DNA of 30,611 bases from Bacillota bacterium (GCA_006226985.1 SBGC01000140.1:1-30611); one strand, 5' to 3'; shown: positions 7,763-16,519, counted from the first letter of the stretch. Translations and numbers: made by a program. The notes: a model not told the origin generated them from the letters alone.

Positions 7763-8399
7763 ATGGATTGATAAAGAAACTTTTATAAAACTCTTAAAAG
7801 ATGGTCAATCGATTATGTTTGGTGGGTTCCTTGCATGCGGAACACCAGAATTACTCATTGATTGGATTATGGAATCACATGTTAAAGATCTAACCATGAT
7901 TGGTAATGATGCTGGATGGCCAACAAAAGGTATTGGGAAATTGATTGCGAATAATCAAGTAAAAAGAATTATTGTCTCACATATAGGTACAAATCCAGAA
8001 GCAGGAAAAAGAATGCATGATGGAAACCTTATCGTTACTCTTGTCCCACAAGGATCTCTTATTGAAAAAATTAGAGCATTTGGTGCGGGGTTAGGTGGTA
8101 TCTTAACTCCTACGGGTTTTAAAACAATCGCAGAAGAAAATAAACGAATTATTGATGTTCAAGGTGTTTCCTATTTATTAGAAGAACCTCTCGGTGCAGA
8201 TATTGCCATTATTGAAGCAAGACAAGCAGATGATAAAGGTAATTTAGTATATGACAAAACAGCTAGAAATTTCAATCCTGTGATCGCTACTGCTGCAAAA
8301 ACAGTCATAGCATGTACAAAAGAAAGAGTGTCACATATCGATCCTGAGTGTGTCATTACACCACATATATTTATCGATTTCTTAGTGAAGGAGGATTAA
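7755..8399 (+). CDS. atoD: Butyryl-CoA:acetoacetate CoA-transferase, alpha subunit
   Basis: The 214-residue product is the alpha subunit of a class I CoA-transferase, recognisable from the N-terminal MFGGFLACGTPELLIDWI and the central VPQGSLIEKIRAFGAGLGG block. With the beta subunit it moves CoA from butyryl-CoA to acetoacetate, releasing butyrate and forming acetoacetyl-CoA. In lysine fermentation this reuses the acetoacetate released by Kce and ends the butyrate branch. Substrate preference is inferred from the operon, since sequence alone does not separate it from other short-chain CoA-transferases. ATG 7755 overlaps the maoC stop as ATGAATAA. The beta subunit begins two bases after the stop. 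Confidence 0.92.
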   Translation: MNKWIDKETFIKLLKDGQSIMFGGFLACGTPELLIDWIMESHVKDLTMIGNDAGWPTKGIGKLIANNQVKRIIVSHIGTNPEAGKRMHDGNLIVTLVPQGSLIEKIRAFGAGLGGILTPTGFKTIAEENKRIIDVQGVSYLLEEPLGADIAIIEARQADDKGNLVYDKTARNFNPVIATAAKTVIACTKERVSHIDPECVITPHIFIDFLVKED

Positions 8400-8401
8400 T
8401 C

Positions 8402-9049
8402 ATGGAAGCTAAAGATATTATTGCTAAACGCATAGCGATGGAACTAAAGGATGGCGACCTCGTTAATCTTGGTATTGGTCTTCCACTAGGTGTTGCTAAT
8501 TATATTCCCGAAGGTATCGAAATCTTTTTACAAAGTGAAAATGGAATTATTGGATTAGGACCTTTAGCAGAAGGTGATGATATCGATCATCATTTAACAA
8601 ATGCTGGAGCGCAGCCTTCAACCATATTACCTTATGGAATGTATTTTGATACAGCAACTTCGTTTGGCATTATCCGTGGTGGCCATGTGGATGCAACCAT
8701 TTTAGGCGCACTTGAAGTGGATCAAGAAGGATCACTTGCATCATGGATTATTCCAGGAAAACTTGTTCCTGGTATGGGTGGTGCGATGGATTTAGTTGTT
8801 GGTGCAAAGAAAGTGATTATAGCAACTACACATACAAACAAAGGTGTTTCAAAGATTAAGAAGAAGTGCAGTTTACCTTTAACAGCATATGGTCAGGTCA
8901 ACTTGATTGTTACTGAACTAGCTGTGATGGAAGTTAGAAAAGATGGATTGCACTTAATTGAAAGACATCCTGATGTCTCTATTGAAGAAATTATAAACAA
9001 TACTGAAGCTGACCTCATTATAAACGACGTCAAGCTCATGAATATATAG
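8402..9049 (+). CDS. atoA: Butyryl-CoA:acetoacetate CoA-transferase, beta subunit
   Basis: The 215-residue beta subunit carries the catalytic glutamate of class I CoA-transferases, Glu46 in the SENG motif (FLQSENGIIGLGP), which forms the glutamyl-CoA thioester intermediate. Also typical are GIGLPLGVANYIPEG before it and the GGHVDATILGALEVD and GKLVPGMGGAMDLV segments after it. It starts at ATG 8402 behind AAGGAGG; an in-frame ATG at 8348 is inside atoD and gives an unnatural N-terminal tail. It works as a heteromer with the preceding gene product. The kal gene follows after 9 bases. Confidence 0.94.
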   Translation: MEAKDIIAKRIAMELKDGDLVNLGIGLPLGVANYIPEGIEIFLQSENGIIGLGPLAEGDDIDHHLTNAGAQPSTILPYGMYFDTATSFGIIRGGHVDATILGALEVDQEGSLASWIIPGKLVPGMGGAMDLVVGAKKVIIATTHTNKGVSKIKKKCSLPLTAYGQVNLIVTELAVMEVRKDGLHLIERHPDVSIEEIINNTEADLIINDVKLMNI

Positions 9050-9058
9050 GAGAAACAT

Positions 9059-9448
9059 ATGAAAGTTGTTCATAAATTACGTTTATCGTTAGCAGATGCA
9101 CACTACGGTGGAAACCTTGTTGATGGGGCTAAAGTATTAGCATTATTTGGTGATGTAGCAACCGAACTTCTCATTATGACAGATGGAGATGAAGGTTTGT
9201 TTAGAGCATATGAAAAAGTTGATTTTTTAAAACCTCTTTATGCAGGAGATTTTATTGAAATTCATGGTGAAATTATTCATTATGGAAACACATCCAGAAA
9301 GATGCATTTTTCATGTTTCAAAGTGATTGCATCTCGACCAGATATTAGTCCTTCAGCAGCTGATGTTTTAAAAGAAAAAGAGTTAACAACAGAAGCATGG
9401 GGAACATGTATTGTACCACAAGAAAAAAAGAGAGTTCATCATGAATAA
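9059..9448 (+). CDS. kal: 3-Aminobutyryl-CoA ammonia-lyase
   Basis: Removes ammonia from L-3-aminobutyryl-CoA to give crotonyl-CoA, the last lysine-specific step. The 129-residue hot-dog protein has the characteristic [20 protein letters not shown] block at residues 13-32, then [22 protein letters not shown] and GNTSRKMHF. It is distantly related in fold to the MaoC-like product at the start of the operon but keeps its own motifs. ATG 9059 follows an AGGAGAA site. Its stop overlaps kce as ATGAATAA, and its last bases (GTTCATCATGAATAA) are identical to the end of the maoC gene, as described in the findings. Confidence 0.93.
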   Translation: MKVVHKLRLSLADAHYGGNLVDGAKVLALFGDVATELLIMTDGDEGLFRAYEKVDFLKPLYAGDFIEIHGEIIHYGNTSRKMHFSCFKVIASRPDISPSAADVLKEKELTTEAWGTCIVPQEKKRVHHE

Positions 9449-10283
9449 GCTTATTATTACGTGTGCTATATCGGGTGCTGAAGTTACAAAGAAAGAGCAT
9501 CCTGCTATTCCATACACCATTGAAGAAACCGTTGAACAAGCATATCTTGCATATAAAGCAGGTGCATCAATCATCCATCTTCACGTGAGAAAAGATGATG
9601 GCACACCTACACAAAGTAAAATCAGATATGAAAAAACGATGAAGGCTATTCGAAAGAAGTGTCCTGATGTCATTATTCAACCATCGACTGGTGGTGCTGT
9701 TGGTATGTCTCGTAAAACACGACTTAAGCCAACAGAACTTCCAATTGAGATGGCAACACTTGATTGTGGAACACTTAATTTCGGTGGCGATGACATTTTT
9801 GTAAATACAGAAAATGATATTAAATTCTTTGCGAAAACGATGAAAGAAAAAAATATTTTTCCTGAACTCGAATGTTTTGAAAAAGGACATATTGATACTG
9901 TTCTACGTCTATACAAAAAAGGGTTTATGTTTGATCCTCTGCATTTCAGTTTTGTACTGGGTGTCAATGGTGGAATGACTGGAGAAGAAAGAGATTTTCA
10001 TTTTATGAGAGAATCGATTCCTGAGCATGTAACCTATAGTGTAGCTGGCATTGGACGTTATGAATTTAGTCTTGCTGAGTTATCGATAAAACATGGTGGT
10101 CATGTACGAGTTGGTCTTGAAGATAACATCTATATTGAAAAAGGTGTACGTGCTAAAGATAACAAAGAACTTGTTGAAAAAGTTGTTGAAATTGCAAAGA
10201 GATATCACCGAGAAATCGCATCACCAAAGGAAGCTCGACAAATCCTTGGTATAAAGGAGTTTAACCATGAAAGCATACTCTAG
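9441..10283 (+). CDS. kce: 3-Keto-5-aminohexanoate cleavage enzyme
   Basis: Condenses (5S)-5-amino-3-oxohexanoate with acetyl-CoA to give L-3-aminobutyryl-CoA and acetoacetate, a BKACE-family TIM-barrel reaction needing zinc. The metal ligands His46 and His48 are in IIHLHVR, and Glu227 in VGLEDN is the third ligand by comparison with the characterised enzyme. Substrate-binding segments such as [15 protein letters not shown] are conserved. The 280-residue length is normal. The start at 9441 overlaps the kal stop by eight bases; the same frame extends to an ATG at 9411 inside kal, which I reject. It overlaps kdd by 17 bases. Confidence 0.96.
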   Translation: MNKLIITCAISGAEVTKKEHPAIPYTIEETVEQAYLAYKAGASIIHLHVRKDDGTPTQSKIRYEKTMKAIRKKCPDVIIQPSTGGAVGMSRKTRLKPTELPIEMATLDCGTLNFGGDDIFVNTENDIKFFAKTMKEKNIFPELECFEKGHIDTVLRLYKKGFMFDPLHFSFVLGVNGGMTGEERDFHFMRESIPEHVTYSVAGIGRYEFSLAELSIKHGGHVRVGLEDNIYIEKGVRAKDNKELVEKVVEIAKRYHREIASPKEARQILGIKEFNHESIL

Positions 10284-11307
10284 ATATGGTACACATCGTG
10301 TAATCGAACCACAAGGTGTATTGCCACAAGCAGCTTTAAAAATAGATGCAACACCTGTGTGTTATCCTCCAGAATGCTTAATCGATGTCGATATATTAAA
10401 TATTGATTCTGCATCATTTCATCAAATCAAGCAGGCATGTCAACACGATGAGAACAAAATGAAAGAAATGATTTTAAATATTGTAAAGAATCAAGGAAAG
10501 ATGCAAAATCCTGTAACAAAAAGCGGTGGGATGCTTATTGGAAAAGTCATTGAAAAGGGAAACGATTTTCATCACCCAGATTTAAATGTGGGTGATAAAA
10601 TTGCAACATTAGTATCCTTATCATTAACACCTCTTATGATTGATGAAATCATATCGATTAATTTAGATAATGAGCAAGTTAACATAAAAGGAAAGGCTAT
10701 TTTATTTGATTCTGGCATTTACGCCAAGATACCAAATGATTTAAATGAAAAGTTAGTATTAGCTGCCCTTGATGTATGTGGTGCACCTGCACAAGTGAAA
10801 AAATTAGCAAAGAAAAATCAAACCGTATTTATTATCGGTGCTGCAGGAAAATCGGGTTTACTATGTTCATATATGGCTAAAAAACACGTTGGACCTCATG
10901 GAAAAGTGATTGGCCTCGTTAACGAAATAGCACAAAAAGAATTACTAGAAAAACTTGGTTATGTTGATCATATCATTTTGGAAAGTGCACTTGATAGTGT
11001 AAAAGTATATGAACACGTTAATAAACTTACACAAGGAGAACTTGCTGATTTAACCATTAATGTTGTGAATGTCGAAAACACTGAAATGACATCGATATTA
11101 TCAACAAAAGATGAGGGTATCGTGTATTTCTTTTCAATGGCTACATCATTCACAAAAGCAGCTTTAGGTGCTGAAGGTGTATCGAAAGATGTCACGATGA
11201 TTATTGGAAACGGATATACAAAGAATCATGCAAACATTACCCTTGATTTACTTAGAGAAAATAAAGAACTTCATGACTTATTTGTGAAAAGATATGTGGG
11301 AGAGTAA
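10267..11307 (+). CDS. kdd: L-erythro-3,5-diaminohexanoate dehydrogenase
   Basis: Oxidatively deaminates (3S,5S)-3,5-diaminohexanoate to 5-amino-3-oxohexanoate with a pyridine nucleotide, releasing ammonia. The 346-residue sequence has the distinctive N-terminus YGTHRVIEPQGVLPQAA and the GKMQNPVTKSGGMLIGKV block I associate with Kdd. A Rossmann region follows (VFIIGAAGKSGLLCSYMAKK), giving a medium-chain-dehydrogenase-like layout. ATG 10267 has an AAGGAG site inside the end of kce, and the two genes overlap by 17 bases. kamA starts three bases after the stop. The operon order reads the pathway roughly backwards, with late enzymes first. Confidence 0.95.
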   Translation: MKAYSRYGTHRVIEPQGVLPQAALKIDATPVCYPPECLIDVDILNIDSASFHQIKQACQHDENKMKEMILNIVKNQGKMQNPVTKSGGMLIGKVIEKGNDFHHPDLNVGDKIATLVSLSLTPLMIDEIISINLDNEQVNIKGKAILFDSGIYAKIPNDLNEKLVLAALDVCGAPAQVKKLAKKNQTVFIIGAAGKSGLLCSYMAKKHVGPHGKVIGLVNEIAQKELLEKLGYVDHIILESALDSVKVYEHVNKLTQGELADLTINVVNVENTEMTSILSTKDEGIVYFFSMATSFTKAALGAEGVSKDVTMIIGNGYTKNHANITLDLLRENKELHDLFVKRYVGE

Positions 11308-11310
11308 AAA

Positions 11311-12585
11311 ATGAAAAATATATTGAATGAACGACATATTGAAAGAAGATATCAATATTTTCCTCATGTAACTGATGAAGAATGGAATGATTGGAAATGG
11401 CAGACCAAGCATCGCATTAAAAACGCAGTTGAATTAAAGAAATACATAAACTTAACTGAAAGTGAAGAAAAAACAATTGAAGGTGTATTAGGTAAACTTC
11501 GCATGGCCATTACCCCCTATTATCTTTCACTTATCGATCCCATGAATCCTCATTGTCCAATTAGACAACAAGCAATACCACTAGGTAATGAGCTTTTTGT
11601 TGGAAAAAATGATTTATACGATCCACTTGCTGAAGACCATGATTCACCCGTTCCAGGACTTACACATCGTTATCCAGATCGCGTCCTCTTTTTGATCACA
11701 GATATGTGTGCGATGTATTGTAGACATTGTACACGCCGTCGTTTTGCTGGTCAAAAGGATGGAGAACAACACATCGATAACATTGATAAAGCAATTGAAT
11801 ATATTAGAAATCATGAAGAAATTAATGATGTATTACTATCTGGCGGAGATGCCTTCATGGCAAGTAACGAAAGAATTGAATATATCTTAAAAAAGCTTCG
11901 AGAAATTGATCATGTTCAAGTAATACGTTTTGGAACAAGAACACCTGTTGTTGTTCCACAAAGAATAACCGATGAGCTTGTAAATATGCTCAAAAAATAT
12001 CATCCAATTTGGGTAAACACACATTTTAATCATCCAGATGAAATCACGCCAGAAAGTAAAAAAGCTATCGATAAAATGGTTGATGCTGGAATTAATGTGG
12101 GTAATCAATCTGTATTACTGAGAGGCATTAATGATTGTGTTTTTGTCATGAGACGCTTAGTCAAGAGTTTGGTTGCGATTAGAGTAAGACCTTATTATAT
12201 CTATCAATGTGATTTATCTGTGGGTATTGAACATTTTAGAACAACCGTTTCAAAAGGTATTGAAATTATTGAAGGTCTAAGAGGACATGTTACTGGATTT
12301 GCAGTTCCAACCTTTGTCGTTGATGCACCTGGTGGTGGCGGAAAAATCCCAGTGATGCCAAATTACGTGATTTCACATGCTCCAGGAAAAATAGTTTTGA
12401 GAAACTTTGAAGGTGTTATTACAACATACAGTGAACCAGAACATTATGAATCTCATTGTGACTGTGAAGATTGTAAAACAAAGAAATTAGATGGTGTTTC
12501 AGGATTATTACATGGCGATAAACTCTCTCTTGAGCCTGAACATTTAGAGAGAAGAAAGAGAACATTAAGTGCGAAAAATCATTGA
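11311..12585 (+). CDS. kamA: Lysine 2,3-aminomutase (radical SAM)
   Basis: Converts L-lysine to L-beta-lysine, the entry step of the pathway, using a [4Fe-4S] cluster, S-adenosylmethionine and PLP. The cluster cysteines are Cys133, Cys137 and Cys140 in CAMYCRHC. The PLP lysine is Lys345 in PGGGGKIPVMPN. Both lie eight residues downstream of their counterparts in the Clostridium subterminale enzyme (Cys125/129/132 and Lys337), so the core is collinear. The C-terminal CDCEDCKTKK segment resembles the clostridial zinc-binding tail. The length of 424 residues is normal. It starts three bases after kdd and overlaps the next gene by 17 bases. Confidence 0.97.
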   Translation: MKNILNERHIERRYQYFPHVTDEEWNDWKWQTKHRIKNAVELKKYINLTESEEKTIEGVLGKLRMAITPYYLSLIDPMNPHCPIRQQAIPLGNELFVGKNDLYDPLAEDHDSPVPGLTHRYPDRVLFLITDMCAMYCRHCTRRRFAGQKDGEQHIDNIDKAIEYIRNHEEINDVLLSGGDAFMASNERIEYILKKLREIDHVQVIRFGTRTPVVVPQRITDELVNMLKKYHPIWVNTHFNHPDEITPESKKAIDKMVDAGINVGNQSVLLRGINDCVFVMRRLVKSLVAIRVRPYYIYQCDLSVGIEHFRTTVSKGIEIIEGLRGHVTGFAVPTFVVDAPGGGGKIPVMPNYVISHAPGKIVLRNFEGVITTYSEPEHYESHCDCEDCKTKKLDGVSGLLHGDKLSLEPEHLERRKRTLSAKNH

Positions 12586-13558
12586 TAATTATAAAACAAT
12601 CGGTGTCTTTGGTTTAGCTAAAAATACAGGTAAGACAACCACACTCAACTACATGATGAGTCTTTATCAACATGCTAAAATTGGTTTAACATCAATCGGT
12701 CTAGATGGGGAAGACCTTGATCAAATTAATTACTTACCTAAACCAAAAATTCATGTAAAAAAGGGTATGATTGTTGCTACAACACAAGCTTGTCTTGAAG
12801 ATACCAAAATCACATATCAACTACTAAAAAAAGTAGATCTTTTTACCGCGCTCGGTCCTGTTCGTATGATTGAAGTGCTCTCAGATGGTTTTTTAGTTGT
12901 TGCAGGTCCAACAACTAATAAAGAATTGAGATTGCTTTTAGATGTTATGAAACCTTATGTAGATAAGCTTTTTATTGATGGGGCATTTAATCGGATGACT
13001 TTTGCAAGTTTAAATCAAATTGATGCGATGGTGCTAGCAACCGGTGCTGCCGTTCATCCTTCAATGGATAAAACCATTCAACGAACAAAAGCAATTGTTG
13101 AGTCCTTCCAACTACCTATTTCACAGACATATCTATATATACCTAACACCAAAATGATTATTCATGAAAAGATCAGTGTGCATTTATTTAAACAAAAAAG
13201 CTATTCCAATTTTATAGATGCGATCAACCAATATAAAGATGTTATGGAAATGATGTACATTCAAGGAGCAATTACGCCAAGAATGGTTGATGTTTTATTA
13301 GAAAAAAGGGTTAGAAATATCGAACTTGTTATTGATGATCCGACGAAATTACTTATCTCTGATGTTTATTATGAATACTTAAAAAAATTACGCATTAATA
13401 TATCAGTGATTTATCAAACAAAACTACTTTGTGTCACTATAAATCCTTTTAGACCCTCAGGGGATCATTATGATGAAAATGAGTTTCTTGACAAGATGAG
13501 AAAATCAGTGAATATACCTGTATTTAATGTATGTCAGATGGAGGTTGAACATGTCTAA
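12569..13558 (+). CDS. kamB: P-loop NTPase of the lysine aminomutase operon, KamB-like (putative 5,6-aminomutase reactivation factor)
   Basis: A 329-residue protein with a nucleotide-binding loop at residues 15-24 (GLAKNTGKTT). Its Lys18-Asn-Thr-Gly-Lys-Thr core resembles the deviant Walker A of SIMIBI-class NTPases. Lysine fermentation clusters carry a gene at this position called kamB, annotated as part of a reactivating system for lysine 5,6-aminomutase; I assign it from position and P-loop, with no sequence comparison possible here. The start is GTG at 12569 inside kamA; no ATG lies between it and the P-loop. It overlaps kamA by 17 bases and kamD by eight. The usual neighbouring MutS-like gene, kamC, is absent. 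Its likely job is to eject damaged cobalamin or open the mutase, by analogy with other B12 chaperones. Confidence 0.7.
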   Translation: MRKIIDNYKTIGVFGLAKNTGKTTTLNYMMSLYQHAKIGLTSIGLDGEDLDQINYLPKPKIHVKKGMIVATTQACLEDTKITYQLLKKVDLFTALGPVRMIEVLSDGFLVVAGPTTNKELRLLLDVMKPYVDKLFIDGAFNRMTFASLNQIDAMVLATGAAVHPSMDKTIQRTKAIVESFQLPISQTYLYIPNTKMIIHEKISVHLFKQKSYSNFIDAINQYKDVMEMMYIQGAITPRMVDVLLEKRVRNIELVIDDPTKLLISDVYYEYLKKLRINISVIYQTKLLCVTINPFRPSGDHYDENEFLDKMRKSVNIPVFNVCQMEVEHV

Positions 13559-15119
13559 ATTAAATCTAAACCAAAAAGAGATTCAAGAATGTCGTATCTA
13601 TGCAAAACTCGTAGCTGATGATGTTCAATCATTTATCCAAAAACATACGACTGTTGCTGTGGAAAGAACAATTCTTAGATTATTAATGATTGATGGTGTT
13701 AATGATTTTGGTGCTCCTTTAGTCAATACAATGATTGATCACATTCAAAAAGATGCTGATTTATCAAAAGGAATTTGTCATTATTTGTCTTATGCAATTC
13801 ATGATACTAAAAAAACACCACAAGAAATTGCTATCCTTGTTTCAAAAGGAAATTTTAACTTATCGATATATAAAGATAAAGAAAAAAGTCCATATCTTCA
13901 TGAGTTAAATCCTTTCTTTAATCAATCTCTTTTCCAAATTGGAAAGATGAAAGAGATCAGAAAAGAATGGATTAATCAAAGTCCAGTTAAGCAAACACCT
14001 GCTAAATATGTCATTGTTGCTACAGGTAATATTTATGAAGATATCAAACAAGCTGTATCTGCAGCAAAAAAAGGTGCAGATATTATCGCTGTTATTCGTA
14101 GTACAGGTCAATCATTACTTGACTACGTCCCATTTGGTGCAACCACTGAAGGTTTTGGTGGTACATATGCGACACAAGAAAATTTCAGATTGATGAGAAA
14201 AGCTTTAGATGACGTTTCTAAAGAGGAAAAGAGATATATCAAACTTGTAAATTATGCATCAGGTTTATGCATGCCTGAAATTGTTGCGATGGGTGCACTC
14301 GAGCGACTCGATATGATGCTCAACGACTCACTTTACGGTATCATTTTTAGAGATATTAATATGAAAAGAACACTTGTTGATCAATACTTTTCACGCGTGT
14401 TAAGTGCATATGCTGATATTATTATAAATACCGGTGAAGATAATTATTTAACAACATCAGATGCTTATGATCATGCGCATACTGTTTTAGCATCACAGTT
14501 TATCAATGAACAATTTGCAAAAAACGCTTTAATGCCTGAATCACTCATGGGTCTAGGGCATGCTTATGAAATTGACCCTAATCTAGAGAATAGTTTTTTG
14601 TATGAACTTGCTCAAGCTGAAATGGCCAGAGAAATATTTCCAAATGCTCCTCTAAAGTATATGCCACCAACGAAACATATGACCGGAGATATTTTTAAGG
14701 GAACTGTTCAAAATGCATTATTCAATATTACAGCTGTAACGACCAAACAATCCATTCACTTATTAGGTATGATGACAGAAGCTATTCATACCCCTTTTGT
14801 CAGTGATCGTGCTTTAGCTCTTGATAATGCAGCATACATTGAAAAAGCTTTTAAAAATTTTGGTGATGAAATCCAATTTAAACCAGATGGCATGATTGTA
14901 AAACGTGCATCAGAAGTTTTAGAAAAAGCACATACTTTGTTAAAAGAAATCAAAGATGATGGTTTATTCAAAACACTTGAAAAAGGTGTCTTTGCTGGTA
15001 TATCTCGACATGAAGATCAAGGCAAAGGATTAAAAGGTGTCTATGTTAAACATAAAGACTATGAAAATCCTATTTTAGATGTGTTACTCAAAGATTTAAA
15101 GGGGGTATATCATGGATAA
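13551..15119 (+). CDS. kamD: Beta-lysine 5,6-aminomutase, alpha (large) subunit
   Basis: The 522-residue large subunit of the adenosylcobalamin- and PLP-dependent mutase that shifts the terminal amino group of L-beta-lysine to give 3,5-diaminohexanoate. It forms the TIM-barrel part; recognisable blocks are AAKKGADIIAVIRSTGQSLL, PFGATTEGFGGTYATQENFR and YASGLCMPEIVAMGALERLD. The same barrel makes up the first 500 residues of OraE further on, with a parallel motif (MVIRTAGQSHMDGLLEGTPQG). I start at ATG 13551, which overlaps the kamB stop as ATGTCTAA; the earlier in-frame ATG at 13527 is within kamB. It overlaps kamE by eight bases (ATGGATAA), as expected for subunits made in equal amounts. Confidence 0.95.
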   Translation: MSKLNLNQKEIQECRIYAKLVADDVQSFIQKHTTVAVERTILRLLMIDGVNDFGAPLVNTMIDHIQKDADLSKGICHYLSYAIHDTKKTPQEIAILVSKGNFNLSIYKDKEKSPYLHELNPFFNQSLFQIGKMKEIRKEWINQSPVKQTPAKYVIVATGNIYEDIKQAVSAAKKGADIIAVIRSTGQSLLDYVPFGATTEGFGGTYATQENFRLMRKALDDVSKEEKRYIKLVNYASGLCMPEIVAMGALERLDMMLNDSLYGIIFRDINMKRTLVDQYFSRVLSAYADIIINTGEDNYLTTSDAYDHAHTVLASQFINEQFAKNALMPESLMGLGHAYEIDPNLENSFLYELAQAEMAREIFPNAPLKYMPPTKHMTGDIFKGTVQNALFNITAVTTKQSIHLLGMMTEAIHTPFVSDRALALDNAAYIEKAFKNFGDEIQFKPDGMIVKRASEVLEKAHTLLKEIKDDGLFKTLEKGVFAGISRHEDQGKGLKGVYVKHKDYENPILDVLLKDLKGVYHG

Positions 15120-15861
15120 AAAATTGATTAGACCTTATGGTGATACACTTAATGATGGAAAAGTACAATTAAGTTTCTCATTACCTATTCCATGTAATGC
15201 ACTTGGCGAAGAAGCAGCAAAAACATTTGCAAAACACATGAATCTTTTTGATCCTCACGTTGTTCATAGTGCACCGCTTGGCGATTCCTTTAGTTTTTAC
15301 ATCGTTTATGGAACAACCAATCATCATGTTGATTTAAACAATGTTGAAGTAGTTGAAGTTGATTCAACATCGAGATCAAAAGAAGAAATCGAAGTCTTTA
15401 TTGAAGAAAACTTTAGTGAACCACTTGTTTTCATTGGTGCATCGACAGGTACAGATGCACACACTGTTGGCATTGATGCGATTATGAACATGAAAGGCTA
15501 CAATGGAAACTATGGCCTTGAACGTTATAAGGGCATTAAAGCGATTAATTTAGGTGGACAAGTTGAAAACGAACAACTACTAGAAGAGGCATTAAAACAT
15601 CAAGCAGATGTCATCTTAATTAGCCAAACAGTCACACAAAAAGATATACATATTCAAAACTTAACGTCATTTATTGAGCTACTAGAAGCTGAAAATGTAA
15701 GAGATCAATTCATCGTCATCATTGGTGGACCACGAATTAGTCATTCATTAGCGAAAGAGCTTGGGTATGATGCAGGTTTTGGTCCAAAAAAATATGCCTT
15801 TGATGTGGCAAGTTTTGCAGTCGATGCATTAAAAAATAAACGAATTAAACTTAAAAAATAA
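15112..15861 (+). CDS. kamE: Beta-lysine 5,6-aminomutase, beta (B12/PLP-binding) subunit
   Basis: The 249-residue cobalamin-binding subunit. Asp115-x-His117-x-x-Gly120 (GTDAHTVGID) is the base-off/His-on cobalamin motif, with His117 as lower cobalt ligand. Lys128 (NMKGYNG) lies 11 residues on, the same interval as between the cobalt His133 and PLP Lys144 of the Clostridium sticklandii enzyme, so Lys128 is the probable PLP Schiff-base lysine. The rest is a Rossmann-like B12 domain (AINLGGQVENEQL, VILISQTVTQKD, IVIIGGPRISH). It starts behind a strong AAAGGGGG site inside kamD. No terminator is visible after its stop, and the cobalamin riboswitch promoter follows within 15 bases, so some read-through into the B12 operon is likely. 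Confidence 0.96.
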   Translation: MDKKLIRPYGDTLNDGKVQLSFSLPIPCNALGEEAAKTFAKHMNLFDPHVVHSAPLGDSFSFYIVYGTTNHHVDLNNVEVVEVDSTSRSKEEIEVFIEENFSEPLVFIGASTGTDAHTVGIDAIMNMKGYNGNYGLERYKGIKAINLGGQVENEQLLEEALKHQADVILISQTVTQKDIHIQNLTSFIELLEAENVRDQFIVIIGGPRISHSLAKELGYDAGFGPKKYAFDVASFAVDALKNKRIKLKK

Positions 15862-15879
15862 CAAGCGATATGCTATAAT
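15851..15879 (+). promoter_or_regulatory. Promoter of the cobalamin riboswitch operon
   Basis: A perfect TATAAT at 15874-15879 lies 17 bases after TTAAAA at 15851-15856, a weak -35 that overlaps the end of kamE. Transcription would begin near 15886, just before the first paired strand of the cobalamin aptamer. Position relative to the aptamer is the main support. Confidence 0.6.
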
Positions 15880-15892
15880 CAAAGTAATCACA

Positions 15893-16037
15893 TGTATGGT
15901 GTTTAATTAAACATAACAGGGAATCAAGATAAGCTTGAGCTGTCCCAGCAACCGTGAGACGGACGAAATGCAATAACCACTGAGCAATTGGGAAGGTGCA
16001 TAGTAGATTGATGTCGAGCCGGGAGACCTACCACACA
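15893..16037 (+). promoter_or_regulatory. Cobalamin riboswitch aptamer
   Basis: The B12 box is present as GAGCCGGGAGACCTACC (16016-16032), close to the consensus AGYCAGGAGACCTGCC. The upstream core GCTGTCCCAGCAACCGTGAGACGGACG corresponds to the conserved GCTGTCCCGCAACTGT region. P1 can be drawn as TGTATGGT (15893-15900) with ACCACACA (16030-16037), with one A-C mismatch. The leader continues to the first gene at 16136 without a U-tract terminator. TCTCCT (16056-16061) is a perfect complement of the first gene's ribosome site AGGAGA (16123-16128), which suggests translational control. The downstream genes for uptake and adenosylation of B12 fit the usual feedback role. Confidence 0.93.
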
Positions 16038-16135
16038 TTGATAAATAAACAAAAGTCTCCTGGGTCAGAGATGGGCGCATTTTTCATTTTTTGCTGCTCA
16101 CCACCTAGGTACAAGACAGAAAAGGAGAAGCAAAA

Positions 16136-16519
16136 ATGAAAAAGGCATTATTTATTTTGGCATTAGGATTTCTATTTTTAGGCTTTCTTGGAGCATGTAC
16201 TCCTAAAGCTGAAAGTGATGGAACCATCACGATTACCGTTCTGGATATTAACGGTGAACAGCTCGGTTCAAAGGAAGTAGATTTTTACAAAGGTGACACA
16301 TTTGTTCAGGTTTTAGAGAGAAGCGATATGGACTTTGTTTTCTCAGCACCTGGCGAATATGGTGTCAGTGTATTAGAAATACTCAATACAACACTTGGTG
16401 ATACAGAGTATTGGAGTCATAGTATTAATGGCGACTATTCAATGACAGGTGTTAGCAGTCAAGAGTTTGCTGATGGCGATGTATTTACATTCCAAGTCAT
16501 TGACTGGACCGTTTCATGA
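16136..16519 (+). CDS. Surface lipoprotein with DUF4430-like domain (putative cobalamin binder)
   Basis: The 127-residue precursor has a lipoprotein signal peptide: basic MKK, a hydrophobic stretch, and the lipobox LGAC with the lipidated cysteine at residue 21. The mature part has the layout of the DUF4430/transcobalamin C-terminal-like domain: a beta-rich start (TITITVLDINGEQ), the FYKGDTFVQVLER segment, and YWSHSINGDYSMTGVSSQEFADGDVFTFQVI. That fold caps cobalamin in animal transport proteins. Being first behind a cobalamin riboswitch and next to an ECF S component, it probably captures cobalamin or a precursor outside the membrane. Its ribosome site AGGAGA lies eight bases before ATG 16136. 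It overlaps the next gene as ATGA. Confidence 0.8.
   Translation: MKKALFILALGFLFLGFLGACTPKAESDGTITITVLDINGEQLGSKEVDFYKGDTFVQVLERSDMDFVFSAPGEYGVSVLEILNTTLGDTEYWSHSINGDYSMTGVSSQEFADGDVFTFQVIDWTVS

Noticed and set aside
9567..9890. Open frame of 107 codons on the minus strand opposite kce
   Set aside because: Lies wholly inside the well-supported kce gene; its product is low-complexity with no recognisable domain, and it lacks its own promoter.
16072..16102. Hairpin TGGGCGCA/TGCTGCTCA with a T-rich loop in the cobalamin leader, considered as a terminator
   Set aside because: The T tracts are in the loop and no T run follows the stem, so it does not have the form of an intrinsic terminator.
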